The notes under the pieces were generated by a model. It was not told the DNA's origin. It worked only from the letters and a program-made list of their open reading frames with translations, and made no database searches. This document shows positions 9,564 through 21,444 of a stretch of 64,000 nt of DNA, in pieces. This stretch comes from Deinandra increscens subsp. villosa (Eukaryota > Streptophyta > Magnoliopsida > Asterales > Asteraceae). Position 1 is the stretch's first letter; the number at the start of each line of letters is the position of its first letter. Position numbers and translations under genes: made by a program. The stretch spans positions 48,813,980 through 48,877,979 of the forward strand of contig JBCNJP010000025.1 in assembly GCA_039602395.1 (NCBI GenBank), written 5' to 3'.

Positions 9564-12500
9564 ATGAGTGATTTTCAAGTGTTTGCTGCAATTTAAAATT
9601 CGATGCAAGCTACAATGCAAACGATGATGAACTATGATAATGAAACTGGAACAAGTCAGAAAGTTTCCAAGTTGTTAAAATTGGAAGATTATAATTGTTG
9701 GGTTAAACAGTTTAAAGCGTATGTTGATATGAACGATGTTGATATGTGGTTGGCTTTCACTAAACAATATATCTATCCTAAGAATGCTTATGGAGAGCCG
9801 ATTCTTCAAAGAAAATTCACTTCGGGACAAAAGAAAGCGTATCAAGCTGAGAAGAAGGCATATGATACTTTGACAATGGCATTGCCCAAAGAATTGCTAC
9901 ATCAATTTTCTGCTAACTATACATCAAAAAGTTTATGGGATGCATTGCAGAAAAGATGTGAGGGAAATGACCAATAAAAGAAAAGTCGTCAAAAGGTTTT
10001 GAAAAAGGAATTCGATAGTTTCAAGCATTATCAAAATGAATCAATTTCAAATCTGATTGCAAGATTTGCACATTTGATGAGTGAGATGAGTTTGGTGAGT
10101 CTTACAAAGGAAGATGCTGATTTAAAAGAAAGATTTGGAGGCTTTACCTAAGAAATGGGAAAACTATGTGATGATGATTACTCATGATAAAGAGTATTCG
10201 GGTTTGTCTTTCAATGATCTGGTTCAAAGAATCCAAGCAAGGGATATGGAGTTAATGGTGAATAAGTCACTACCTGCACAAATTCAGAATCCTGTGGTGT
10301 ATCATGGTGAAAATGATTCAACCATGAATGTTGTAAAGTCAAATATTGTTAATTCTGCAACTCCTACAACATTTATTGCAGGTAAATCTGAAAAATCTAG
10401 TTATTCTGCTGGTTGTACTATTTTTATTCCTAATTCTTCAACACATACTGCTTTATCGGTTCAAACAACCAATGATTATATGGCTTTAAAGTCTGCATTG
10501 GTATCTTCATATTTTGGAGTTTTATTGGTTCGGTGAGTAACGCATAATTGACAAATGAAGATTATGATCAGATAGATTATGATCATTTGGAAGAAATGGA
10601 TCTGAATTGGCAATATGCTATGCTAGTTCGAAGAACAAAGAATTTTTTTAGCAGAATGGGAAATAAGAGATTGAATCAGGATGGTAAGATTGGATTGGAC
10701 AAATCGAAGGTTAAATGTTACAAATGCTCCGTATATGGACATTTTGCACGTGCATGTCCAAGTTCCATTGATAATAAACTGAAAACTGGTCAAGATGCTC
10801 ATTTGGTGATTCAATCTTCAAATCAAGATCGAAAAGATAAAAAAGTATTTGGTTCTCCTGATACAGAAATGAGAGACACATTTTGGCATCCAGATGAATT
10901 TGCTTGGAATGCGGATTCTGATGTTACAAAACTGTCACATACTTCTATTACTGTTGCTTTGACAACTCGTCATGATGATGATAGTCTTCTCACTGATTCT
11001 GATTCTAATTCAAGCATATCCTTGGTCAAAGAGGTTTTGCCAAAGGTCACTGATAACTCAAAGGTCGGCGAATCTAAATGTCTTGAATGTGTGAAGTTAC
11101 GCAACAAGAATGCAAGTTTAGAAAGAGGTTCTGAATTATCGACTGAAGAGATTGTGGTGTTAAAGAAAGAATTGGAAGAATTTCAAAAGAAATATTATGA
11201 ATCGATTCATGTTTATTAAGATGTGTTGAAAGAAAAGAGTAAATTGGCTGAAGAATGTAAAAGGCCAAAGTTGAAGCTTTAGATGTAGCACAAGATTCTG
11301 AAAATCTATTTGAGAAAAGTTATCCAGTTCAATAAAAGTATGAAAAAGCTAATGCACTTGTTGTTGAATCTGCTGCTACAATTGAGAACCTTCAAACAAA
11401 GGTGTCTACACTTCAAGATGAAAATGTTCTTTTTCGAGATAAGAATGACGTTTTAACAAAGATGTTGAAATATTTAAGAAGAAGTGGGAGAAAGTTACTA
11501 AAGAAGTTTTGGCTGAGTGTGAGATCAAGAAGTTGCAAACTTATGAGTATAATGATTTAAATGAAAAATTCATTAAGTCTCAAAAAGAGATGTTTGATGC
11601 ACAACAAAAAGTTTCTAATTGAAGCTGGAAATTCTGGAATTACAAAGACAAGTGAAGAATTGCAATTTATCACCGACTTTGCTGAACTTTTTGTATAAAC
11701 AGGATAAGAGTGATGATAGTTCCAAAAAGAATGATATTCACAATGTTCCTCAACCAGTGGATATATCTGAGTTTACTTCTGCTCCTCTTGATCCGAAAGC
11801 TGAAATGCTTGACTATTCTAAATTTGCAACACCAGCCAAGTTCATCAGGTTTGAAAGACGAAAATGTTTTTGGAAAAGCTGAAATATGTTCAAGTTCTTT
11901 TTCTGAAGAAGAAGCTGCTAAATATTTGGTGCAAGAGAACAAGTTGAAAGAAATTAAAGCTTAATTTATTAGAGAAGCCAAAGGGAGAGATGCTTCTGGT
12001 TCTCAATCTGACTCTACAAAGGTTTCGGGTTTCAAGCACAAAGGTTTGGGATTTGAGATTAAAGATGTTCATGTTCAAGCACAACAGTCAAAGAAGAAAG
12101 AGAAAGTTTTGAAGATCAAAACTCAAAAGAAATCACCTACTCAGACGAAACAACTATTTTATTCTTCTGGATGGTCTTCATCTGAATCGAAAAATTCTTC
12201 GCGTAGTCCATCTCCGAGGTATGATTCCTATGATGATTTTTTTGACAATTTTGGTTCTGATCATTCCTCCTGTTCTCACAATACACAAAATTGTTCAAAT
12301 ATTTTTAAATTTCGTAAGAGACTTTGTTATGCATGTTGTCTGCCTGGACATCATGCTGCTGATTGTCCGACGACTACATATATCCACAACACTGCTAAAT
12401 ATGTGGATAACAAAGGTCAAATTTTTTATGAACCGTGGTCTCTAAACGTCAAATCAAATCGTAAGTCGTCTTGGTTCAAACCAAATACGTCGATTGATTA

Positions 12501-12630
12501 TGATACTGATCAAAAATCAAAATCTTTAAAAATATGGAAACCAAAGATTGTTTCCAAGGCCAACAATGAATATGTGGAAGACACCGGGCGACCCGACGCT
12601 GCTGAATCGGGTCGATCCCACAGCATCTAA
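9564..12630 (+). pseudogene. copia gag (Sirevirus-like), decayed
   Basis: The frame starts MSDFQVFAAI at 9564 and meets TAA at once (9594-9596). It resumes with the gag core (9603-9977; motifs KLLKLEDYNCW and LPKELLHQFS), a second block (10135-10536; PKKWENYVMMI), and a block with a CX2CX4HX4C zinc knuckle, CYKCSVYGHFARAC (10716-10757). A long Lys/Glu-rich coiled-coil part follows (about 11080-11960). A second knuckle, CYACCLPGHHAADC, lies at 12325-12366. Several stops and frameshifts separate the blocks, so no full Gag can be made. Gag would package element RNA into cytoplasmic particles. The long Gag with a coiled-coil tail fits Sireviruses. Confidence 0.8.
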
Positions 12631-12784
12631 TGATTTATTTGGTGTCAGCAGGTATTTCAGAAAGACCTTTCGGTGATTGGAAAATTCCTGATTGTAAAAT
12701 ATCTGTGATAACTTAAATTGAATTTTCAAATCAATTTTGTTTTCAAAATACTAAAATGCAAGTATTCGTGTTGGTTGATCAATT

Positions 12785-13284
12785 NNNNNNNNNNNNNNNN
12801 NNNNNNNNNNNNNNNNNNNNNNNNNNNNNNNNNNNNNNNNNNNNNNNNNNNNNNNNNNNNNNNNNNNNNNNNNNNNNNNNNNNNNNNNNNNNNNNNNNNN
12901 NNNNNNNNNNNNNNNNNNNNNNNNNNNNNNNNNNNNNNNNNNNNNNNNNNNNNNNNNNNNNNNNNNNNNNNNNNNNNNNNNNNNNNNNNNNNNNNNNNNN
13001 NNNNNNNNNNNNNNNNNNNNNNNNNNNNNNNNNNNNNNNNNNNNNNNNNNNNNNNNNNNNNNNNNNNNNNNNNNNNNNNNNNNNNNNNNNNNNNNNNNNN
13101 NNNNNNNNNNNNNNNNNNNNNNNNNNNNNNNNNNNNNNNNNNNNNNNNNNNNNNNNNNNNNNNNNNNNNNNNNNNNNNNNNNNNNNNNNNNNNNNNNNNN
13201 NNNNNNNNNNNNNNNNNNNNNNNNNNNNNNNNNNNNNNNNNNNNNNNNNNNNNNNNNNNNNNNNNNNNNNNNNNNNNNNNNNNN
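12785..13284. other. assembly gap (500 N)
   Basis: Exactly 500 N, which suggests a placeholder of unknown true size. ORFs drawn across it are artefacts. Confidence 1.
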
Positions 13285-13668
13285 AAGCATGGCATGTCCC
13301 TCGTGAGTCACCTCATTAACAAAGTAAAGGCCTCCTCGCTCAGTACCACGCCCAATTATCTCCTTCGTATGAATGTCCTGCAGGATACAAAAAGTAGGAT
13401 ACATTAGCACCACACAGTTCAATTCTTTTGTCACATGACTTATGGACAATAACTTTGAAGACAGAGTCGGGATGTAAAGACAGTTTTGTAGCTTTAGTTT
13501 GTTAGAGAACTCAATTGAGCCTCCCCCTTTCACTAACACCCATTCTCCACTAGCTGTTTCAATATGAGTTTTGGATGTTGGAGACATATTTAAAAAATCT
13601 TTGTGGTCATATGTCATAGTGTCTGTGGCCCCGCAATCAAATATCCATTCGGTTAATTTTCCTGGGCT
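13285..13668 (-). pseudogene. copia element B protease and GAG-pre-integrase segment
   Basis: On the minus strand the frame gives TEWIFDCGATDTMTYD, the aspartic-protease active-site region (D-x-G-A), then LYIPTLSSKLLSIS, typical of the protease C-terminal half, and HTKEIIGRGTERGGLY, the start of the GAG-pre-integrase linker. It is one frame away from the end of the gag frame, so a frameshift separates them. It is cut by the gap. Confidence 0.8.
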
Positions 13669-13673
13669 ATTTT

Positions 13674-14891
13674 TTACACAGATCGGGTTTGATAGGCCTT
13701 AGGTTTTGAAGTAAAATTACAAGGGTTGGCATGAGTGACAAAATTAAAACAGTAGGGTTTAGAAAAATTAGGATTAATAGTTGAAGGGCTTGGAGGGTAA
13801 TTTCCAAACCCTTTACCTGGTTCGCCCTCCTGGTTCATCCCTACTGCCACACCCCCAAACCCTTTGGCATCTTCGTCTTGCTCCAATGTCACGGGATTTT
13901 TTCCGTTGTTCTGACCTCCGATCGCGGCTGCCACCTTGCCCCTCTGTTCCGATCTCTCTTTAGGGTTGTTTTCCCACCACTCTGGATACCCCACGAGCCT
14001 AAAACACGTTTCCTTTGTATGTTTTTTCATCTTGCAGTGGGTACAATACAACTTTGATTTATCTTCCTTTTCCTTGCTCCGTTGTACTTCGAAACGAGAT
14101 TTTGTTCTTCCAGACGGTTCTCTCGCTATCAGACCCAATCCGATCTCAGATGGACCATCCCCCTCGGTGGTAGCAGGTTTCAGAATATTGAGTCTTGCTA
14201 CCTCTCGACGTATGATAGCATATGCAGACTCGACCGTCGGAAGAGGTTCCTTTTTTAATATGTCCCTCTTAATTGGTTCCAGCTTGTCGTCGATGGCTAT
14301 TAAAAGTTGATACAATCTTTGTTCTTGAATTTTGTTGGTGTAGATCTGAATGTCTTCAGGGTGTTTCATAGGATTTGGCTCTCTTCTATCAATGGTCATC
14401 CATAATTTTTGCAACTTGTTCCAACAATCTTCTAGTGTATCTCCTCCTTGTCTTAATGAGTTTGCCTTCTTGTGGAGATCAAATACTTGCAGCGAATCGG
14501 TTCCGGAGCCATACGTGACTGCAAGTCCATCCCAAAGAGCCTTTGCAGTCGGGTATTGCGAGACATTATTTACCAAACTCGATTCAATGTTTTGAATTAG
14601 CCATGTAAACACACACTGATCGTCTTGCTCCCATCGTGCGTATGCTTTATCAGTTTTTTCAGGAGGTGAAGGATCTCCAGTAAGATGAGAACTCCTCCCC
14701 CTACCCCCGATAGCCTTTTTCATTAACGTTGCCCATAGGGCATAATTTTCTCCACCGAGTTTGATTCCGAGAGACAGGTTCTCGGAATTGGTTGTTGTTG
14801 GTTGTGCTCCAAGACCACTTCTTAGAAGCGCAACGATCTGCAATGTTAATTCATCGGGAATTTTGGCAACTGTGGAATCACCATCCGCCAT
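13674..14891 (-). CDS. copia element B Gag (405 aa)
   Basis: The frame starts with ATG at 14891, only 63 bases from the primer-binding site. The N-terminal part (about residues 40-240) is the UBN2/Gag-polypeptide domain of copia elements (LGGENYALWATLMKKAIGG, EQRLYQLLIAIDD). A CX2CX4HX4C knuckle, CTHCKMKKHTKETC, lies near residue 283 and is followed by GYPEWW. The frame is open across the whole domain. In intact relatives Gag and Pol form one frame; here gag ends in TAA shortly before the protease motif, which lies in another frame, so the element is probably inactive. Confidence 0.85.
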   Translation of the reverse strand: MADGDSTVAKIPDELTLQIVALLRSGLGAQPTTTNSENLSLGIKLGGENYALWATLMKKAIGGRGRSSHLTGDPSPPEKTDKAYARWEQDDQCVFTWLIQNIESSLVNNVSQYPTAKALWDGLAVTYGSGTDSLQVFDLHKKANSLRQGGDTLEDCWNKLQKLWMTIDRREPNPMKHPEDIQIYTNKIQEQRLYQLLIAIDDKLEPIKRDILKKEPLPTVESAYAIIRREVARLNILKPATTEGDGPSEIGLGLIAREPSGRTKSRFEVQRSKEKEDKSKLYCTHCKMKKHTKETCFRLVGYPEWWENNPKERSEQRGKVAAAIGGQNNGKNPVTLEQDEDAKGFGGVAVGMNQEGEPGKGFGNYPPSPSTINPNFSKPYCFNFVTHANPCNFTSKPKAYQTRSV

Positions 14892-14954
14892 GTTTGAATG
14901 TAGGGTTCAAGAACCTTTTTGCGGCTTAATCGATGATGAAGAATTACGAAACTG

Positions 14955-14966
14955 GCTCTGATACCA
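14955..14966 (-). promoter_or_regulatory. primer-binding site of copia element B
   Basis: The plus strand reads gctctgatacca, so the minus strand gives the exact Met-tRNA site TGGTATCAGAGC. Confidence 0.85.
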
Positions 14967-15143
14967 TCTTACGATGGAAATCAAGGAATTGAGGAAACAG
15001 ATCCTTTTTTATTATATCCAAAATAGCATACATGAATATAACATATAGACCTTAACCAACTAACTATGGAAAATATTGCATGACATTTACACAATATTTA
15101 ATCCGTAATTGTAGTGATTTAATTTGACCAGAATATTCTAACA
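14967..15143 (-). repeat. 5' LTR of copia element B
   Basis: On the minus strand the LTR begins TGTTAGAATATTCTGG at 15143 and ends next to the primer-binding site. At about 177 bases it is short, as in Ale/Retrofit-type copia elements. The exact inner border is uncertain by a few bases. Confidence 0.65.
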
Positions 15144-16237
15144 GCATCAAAACTATCAGCTATCATAGTGGCGATATATGGAGCTAATTAAACAGTAGCA
15201 AGCTCTCTAAGAATGGAATGTTCTTACTTTGTTCACTATTTATATCCTCACTGTGTTTCAATTTTGGTACATTGGAATATTTCATTAAATACTATATAAC
15301 ACATAGTTTTTTATACAGTTGGTATTCATTCCACATCACAACAAAGGTCTAGCATTCACATAAAAAGAAAAAGATGCTCATTACATATGTTGACTTCTTC
15401 TACCGTTGTTAAACATAATCTACAGGTATTCATTTTCCTTGATCTCTAAGGGCGGGCTGTTTGGAGTGCTGATTTGCCACAATAAACTATTTTTACGGTG
15501 TTTAGATTGCTTATAGAAACTTCATGTCTGACTATTAAAGAGTAAAATAAGAATCTTAAACACACCTTACTTTGTTGATACTTAGAACATTTGAATAGTC
15601 AAGTATGTTGATCACCAGGTAAAAAAGACGTTGATTTATCTCCATCAATATGAAGTACCTCTGCATAAGTACACAGCCATGATTGATCTTCAAGTAACTA
15701 TTAACTATATCATATTTATCTACTTTTATGTGTTTTATTTTTGTACTTTTGTGGGCATACTCTGGTATATATGAGGAAAAAATAGAGATTTTAGAGTTAA
15801 AACTACACAAATTAGACATTTTATTTTGTTTTTCTGTCTTATAGAAATGTTGTATCCTTTATTATAAACTGTAAAACCATTATGTTTTAGATTATAGCTC
15901 AAAATGCAATAAGCTATTTGTGGTCAAGATTGTGGTCAAGATGTTTCTTTTAATGAACAAACCAAAATGATAATCATAATCTGAACCTATATGATACTAA
16001 ATATTTAACTTAATGTAAACAAAGTTATGTTCGGGTTTTTCTATGATGACCTAGAAATCAAACTTTATTTATTATATTTTGTTAAAATAAAACTCTTTAT
16101 GACATTTGTGTTTATAAATCTTCAAAACTACCTAGATTATTCGCTTATATGTTAAATAAGTTGCACTTGCTTTAGCAATATGCAATGGCCTTCTCCGTGC
16201 TCTGGTTCAGTTACGTATTGCTATCAGCTTACGTCTG
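15144..16237. other. no gene recognised
   Basis: AT-rich non-coding DNA. Short ORFs show no domain. Nothing repetitive is obvious. Confidence 0.5.
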
Positions 16238-16311
16238 CTAACGTTCCTCAGTCATAGCCTTCACGATCTCCTCCAACTTCTTCTTCATTTCTGATTCTAC
16301 AACTTCGGTTT
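16238..16311 (-). pseudogene. possible terminal exon of an unidentified gene
   Basis: After a good acceptor (minus strand ccgatttttcag) a short frame encodes TEVVESEMKKKLEEIVKAM plus TEER and a stop, a charged helix with coiled-coil character. A possible preceding exon around 16391-16426 ends ...DLCNNAKR in a compatible phase, before a GT. I cannot name the protein. Retroelement debris lies directly upstream (16500 onward), so the gene, if real, is broken. Confidence 0.25.
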
Positions 16312-16504
16312 CTGAAAAATCGGAAACGCAAATGACATAGCACATCGGAAATGCAAATGAAAAAATAAAATAAAGAATACAAGTCAAACCTCTTTTGGCA
16401 TTGTTACACAGATCTTCACGACATCAACCAATGAAATTTACTTACCAGAAGGGGCAGCTACACTTCCAACTGTGCATTTGTGAAAACAGAAGTATTAGTC
16501 CGAT

Positions 16505-17110
16505 ATCATTTTATAAATTATTATTGGACTAGGGAGACTACGATGGGGATGAGTTAGAGTCAGTGATAAACAAGCCCTCGTTAGAGGCATGCATTTCACT
16601 TCTGAAGTGTCGGAAGTGACCAATGAAATTTCAAGAGAGATTGTTCTGAAGGAAAAGCCCTCCTTGGAGGCATGAAGTTCCACTTCTGGCTCTTCACCCA
16701 CACTTCCGAAAACAGTATCTTCTTGATTACGAGTCTCCACTTGCGACCTCCCTTGATCATTAGCAGCTCCTCCTGGGCGATAATCCAAAAAGGACTAGGC
16801 AGTTTGCCGAAGAAACGACATTGATCAAAATACTCTGCCCGAATACCCTTAGGAAGTTCCCGAATTGATCAAAATACTCTACCCGGTGCTCGCTTGAAAT
16901 AAATTGTTTTGGAAACATTGATTTACTAAAAAAATATAATAATAATTTCTGATCGTGAAAGTTGATTTTCGATACTGAAAATCCTTGATAAATGACCGAT
17001 TATCGGTATGATGATTTGTTATATTTGATCTCCACGATGATCTAATGATTCAATGATTTTACGAGATCATTTTCATTGAGCCTCCGGAACTGAGTCATCA
17101 ACAACACCTT
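16505..17110. repeat. LTR-like fragment with a polypurine-type junction
   Basis: 'ttggactagggagac' at about 16524 followed by 'gatggggatgagttagagtc' resembles the junction at 17761-17800 ('atggactagggggactt', then 'gatgaggatgggtcaaaatc'). It therefore seems to be a second, diverged copy of the same LTR start. Motifs such as 'cacttccg' and 'ggaagtg' recur through 16590-17260. Confidence 0.4.
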
Positions 17111-17349
17111 CAATGTCTCTCTATTTCATCCCAAGAGACATGCATACGTACTTCCGAAATATGAGTGTAAATATTGGAAGTGTTAAATATCCAGAAAGAT
17201 CCCAAAATAAGAAGCATATCAGTACACTTCCGAATAGCGCACATGCACAATGGAAGTTGTCAGTAAAATTAAGAAGAATATTATCTGCGAATAAAAGACC
17301 TAGTAAAGGCGGGAAGAATTTATGTGATGAGACGACCTTTTTTCTGTCG

Positions 17350-17776
17350 CAATGACTCTTGGACCTACACTTTCAAATGCGATTTTGCAAAGCCGACAAA
17401 ACTCGTCGCACATGCATTCTTCTCTCCAATGCACATGATCTAGTCCTTAGCCATTTTTCTCCAAAATAGCATAAGGACTGGGGGACTTGATGACCGGTTC
17501 TTCAAAGTCATTGAAAACTAATAACCTGCCTATTAGATAATTTTGAAAAATTGTTTCTTCGAATTGAAGCACGATGCGTGTTGCACTCTTTTTCCCTTGG
17601 TCCTGGTTTTTTCCCACGGGGTTTTTCCGGACAAGGTTTTTAATGAGGCAACAAATCAAAAACGCATGTGGATTTAAAAGGTTGGCTAACAAACCTTCAT
17701 GGCAGCCGGAAATGTGACACATCCTTGATTTCTAGTCCATTATCATTGTGTAAATAATTAATGGACTAGGGGGACT
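17350..17776 (+). repeat. 3' untranslated end of an LTR retrotransposon with polypurine tract
   Basis: The segment 'gcactctttttcccttgg' through 'ccacggggtttttccgg' to 'aaggtttttaatgaggcaac' (about 17584-17654) is a form commonly met just before the 3' LTR in plant LTR retrotransposons. It leads to an 'actagggggact' tract (17765-17776) directly before a TG. A similar tract, 'aaggactgggggact', lies at about 17473. No pol is attached. Confidence 0.5.
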
Positions 17777-18138
17777 TGATGAGGATGGGTCAAAATCAGA
17801 TGCACTTGGACTTGGAAGTGCACATAAAGGATCAGCAGATGCTGATGAGCGAAGCCCATACGGAAGTGCAAGTGATACAACTCCGAGAACGCAAGCGCAA
17901 GTGTCAAGAGGCAGTTACAGCTAAGAGACTATAAATAGGCATTTATAGGCTCATAATAGAGGATCCCAGATTTTACACCTTTAACTAGGTGTTTTTACTT
18001 AGATCTCTTGTACTAATCCTTTTCACTTGTAACCTTGATTCAATGGATGAAATATAACATGATCTCGCTCTTTCCTCTCCAATTCTCTTAATCTCTCTCT
18101 AATCATTGAAGGATCGAATCTTACCTCTACGGTGGGAT
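17777..18138 (+). repeat. partial 3' LTR of an unassigned LTR retrotransposon
   Basis: It starts TGATGAGGATGGGTC after the purine tract. It has a TATA motif (ctataaatagg, about 17930) and a poly(A)-signal-like 'gatgaaatataac' (about 18047). It stops where the gypsy LTR begins, so its right end may have been removed. Confidence 0.5.
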
Positions 18139-21100
18139 TAACGTATTATGCCAACCTCTTGTTAGTCTTGACGTGACCCTACGGTAAAACGATAACCCAA
18201 CCACCTTAAAACGGTAAATTAATATTGTTGTTATCGATGGAACTTCAATAATAAAAAGATAGAATAAAATTTATATTTTATTTATCATTTCCGTCACCTT
18301 TGTAGTATAACTAATATACGTATCAACTTGTAAACCCGGACGTTTAATATTTATGGGAGAAACCAATACGTAGAAAATATTAACCATTTAATCTAGAAAC
18401 TTAACCGTTTTCGTTAAATAATTATTTAGCGTGTCGTATGACGTTTTTTTATAAAAATAAAATATTTTTATCTAGACTTTACTATAGATCATCACCCGTG
18501 TCAAAATCTCAAGACCAAAGCTCACCGAAAATATTCACTCGTTAATCGCATTTATTCGCGATTAAAAACCGAACCAAACCATTTCGTTCAATTAAAAACC
18601 AAACAGCCACCTTTGCATGTTTTTGCATGAGACTCGATCACCCGACACACGAGCCCCGACACCCGACCACCACCGCCGCCCACCACCTCCGGCCACCTCA
18701 CCACCTTCGCCCTCCATGCAACCGGCCCCACCCCCATGCAAGAGAATCACCACCATTCTCTACACCATACCTCATCATCACCCTTACCTTTCACCACTTA
18801 CACACTCCACCACCACCTTACCAATCCATCACCTCACCATCAACCCTCTCCCTCATCCATCCCTTGACCGAAAATCGGCCCCCCTCCATCTCTCTCTTGC
18901 GGTTCACGAGAACAACAACAACACACACACACACTTTTTCTTTTAAACACCCAAACCAAACAACACTCCCCCTCCCCCCTTGAGCCGGCCCACGAGCAAA
19001 CCAAACATCCCTTTGGTTCTTTCTTTTCTTTCCACCATATATAAACACATTTACACACACTTTCTCATTTGTGAAACTCTAATCCAAGAACACCTCCCAC
19101 CACCTCTCCCTCACTCTCTCAACTCGTCTCTCTCCCTCTCTCTAGTTTTCGGCCATGAACAAGCAAGGAGAAGGAGATCTAAGCCACTAGCAAGCATCAT
19201 CTTCACCATTTCATCTCTTTATCTTGAAAAACTTTCAAGATCAAGTAAGTTTCATGGATTTCTTTCAAGTTCATGTCACTAGATCATGATTCCTTACTCA
19301 TTTCCATGATCCATTCACTCCCTAGAACAAGTCTTGATGATTATGATAATCTTTGGTTGATAAAAGTCTAGAAAACTCTTAATCTTTGTTAATCTTTGCT
19401 AATGATGTTAGTTTACTAACTAGTTTCACATGAGAACTTGTTTCCCACGATTTAATGATGTGCTATGCCTTAGATTATGTTTTTAGATGTTAATATGCCT
19501 AAACATTTAGATCCATGGCCTTAGAAATGCTAAACACACCTTAAACCATGTTTAAAGATCATAACTTTACAAGGTTTTAGCCAAAAAATCAAGATCCATT
19601 TTGGACAGATCCAAAACCTTAGGGACTCATTTTGACACTTTTGGAACAACTTTTGTGAAGGCACTTTTTTTGAAAATGAACCTAAGTACCCCTAAATTGC
19701 AAAACATAAGCCGGAAAACCCTAAAAACGACCCCTCGGGCCAACTCCGAATTTTGTAGAACTTTTTAGAATTTCTAGACTTTCCAACAGTAAACTTAGAC
19801 ACTTAGATGAGTGATAAAAAGTTGCTAAAAATATCCCTTTTGATTTGGGCTAAAACTAAGTCAAAACCGGCTTTATAACGGACTTTTAACGGACCCGGAA
19901 ACCTCGTTTTTGTAAAGTTATGCCAAATATTGTTGAACTGATTTGGGACACTTATTATGATCTATCATGACTTAGGTTACCTTTACAAAGTGTTTGGATA
20001 ATTTATCGGGCCTTAAAACTAGTCGCAGGGATAAAACTGTCAAAACCGGGCGCGTACCGGCAAAACCGACACTTTAGGACTTCAAATCCTAAAATTATAT
20101 TTTCTGGAAATTCATTAATAAAAATAGGAATATTTTTATTATTATAATTCTATTTCTAGTAATATTGAAAAATAACGCGAGTTGACAAATACCGTTGGAA
20201 ACCCGGGTATTTTGGACTTTTGCTACAAACGGTTTTTGCGTAAACAAAATTGAGCTCATATTTCAAACTAATATTTACTAAAATAAATATTGGCCTAAAT
20301 CATTTTATAACATAGGAAAATCTTTATATATTTTGGGAATATATATAACCTTATTTTTCCGGAATGTTATCGATATTAAATTATTTATTGAAAATGAATA
20401 ATTCCTAAAGTCTGTCCGTTATCAACAATCACCTGGGTCATCATAACGTCAAGACTTGACCATCATTTAGGAGTGATTTAACTGTCAACCCAAACTCTAG
20501 ACCTTAAGCTGTCTTATACTGATTTAGGACTACTAGGTTTCCTGTTATCTGCCGTTACATCATTCAGACACTGCCTGATTTCTGTGAGTCTTCACGGCCC
20601 CTCTTTTAAACTGTCTTAAATGCTTTTGGGGGAGAATTCTTATAACTTATATCATGCCTGATGATTAGATAATCTGTTACCATTATTGATTAAATGAACT
20701 ATTCGTCCACCTTGTCGTATTCATGTTGATTCATGTTATGATCAAAAGCCCGACTATTAATTGAATTCGATCAATTTCAACGAAACGATGACATGTGAAT
20801 AGATCTATTGGGTTAACGCCCCTGCCCTGATTGGTAGCTCCAATCCTGACTCTCATGATCAGTCAATAGGGTACATAATGTTCTAATCACTGTTCGGTTA
20901 TCCTGGACAGAGTACCATGAGTGGGTAATCAGTTAGTTTCGGAGTTCAAGGTTCGTGGTAATAATAATCTACAGAAATTTTAACATATTATCAAATGGGT
21001 GATAAAACTGATATCAAACTTTGTTGTCAATCATAGTTTTATTTTTACTTAAACATGTGAACTCACCAACTTTATGTTGACCGTTTTAGTATATGAATTC

Positions 21101-21441
21101 TCAGGTACTTGATCGGCCGCTTTGCTTGTATGGAATACCTCTTTTGTGCATTATTATTAGGATCCTTGATATCATCTGGAGTCATTGTCACACTAGCCTT
21201 TTGGAGATTTCACTACATAACACTTAACGGTGTCATGTCTTTAAATCTTTTAATACTTGTTGTGTAAACTATGAAACAAATGAAACATATTATTATTAAT
21301 TTCCGCTGCTAAATCTGAAATGAAATGTTTTCGACACCTTAAAACGGCTCTAGTTGTTTAACCAGCCAGAGATCGTTTCGTGTAACCTTGACAGTGATTC
21401 CATCTCGTTCACGCCCGACACAGAAAATACAGGGTGTGACA
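18139..21441 (+). repeat. 5' LTR of gypsy element 1
   Basis: It aligns with the 3' LTR from 'taacgtattatgcc' to 'gggtgtgaca'. The first 93 bases present in the 3' LTR (35517-35609, starting TGTGACAACCCG) are missing. It contains about 655 bases (roughly 19790-20440) that are deleted in the 3' LTR. There is no coding sequence; His/Pro-rich frames at 18617-18983 come from CCACCACC runs. Confidence 0.88.
19037..19046 (+). promoter_or_regulatory. TATA box of gypsy 1 LTR
   Basis: 'tatataaaca' is followed within about 45-100 bases by CT-rich tracts (19085-19145), a typical plant core promoter and leader layout. The same pair occurs in the 3' LTR (TATA about 36457, CT tract 36530-36565) and in the gypsy 2 LTR (TATA 53010, CT tract 53075-53130). 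Confidence 0.65.
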
Positions 21442-21444
21442 GAT

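Larger units (their letters stand above)
8630..12784 (+). mobile_element. Sirevirus-like Ty1/copia element A, 5' part, cut by the assembly gap
   Basis: It has a 5' LTR, a primer-binding site, a leader with many 'gttcgg' repeats, and a long decayed gag. The LTR start TGTTGATACAT and the gag start MSD(F/Y)Q.FAAI match the complete minus-strand element at 39702-51291, so both belong to the same lineage. The pol region, post-pol ORF and 3' LTR are missing, because the sequence enters the 500-N gap. Confidence 0.8.
13285..15143 (-). mobile_element. Ty1/copia element B (minus strand), 5' part
   Basis: Right to left it has an LTR (14967-15143), a Met primer-binding site (14955-14966), gag (14891-13674) and protease with GAG-pre-integrase (13668-13285), and then it runs into the N gap. 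Its gag is unlike that of element A, so it belongs to another copia lineage, and its orientation is opposite. Confidence 0.85.

Noticed and set aside
12718..13617. Long ORFs spanning 12718-13617 on both strands
   Set aside because: They run through the N gap; only the part 13285-13617 on the minus strand is real coding sequence.
18617..19060. His/Pro/Thr-rich ORFs in the gypsy 1 LTR (and 36098-36612 in the 3' LTR)
   Set aside because: They arise from CCACCACC and CT repeats of the LTR promoter region and are not conserved as protein in the gypsy 2 LTR.
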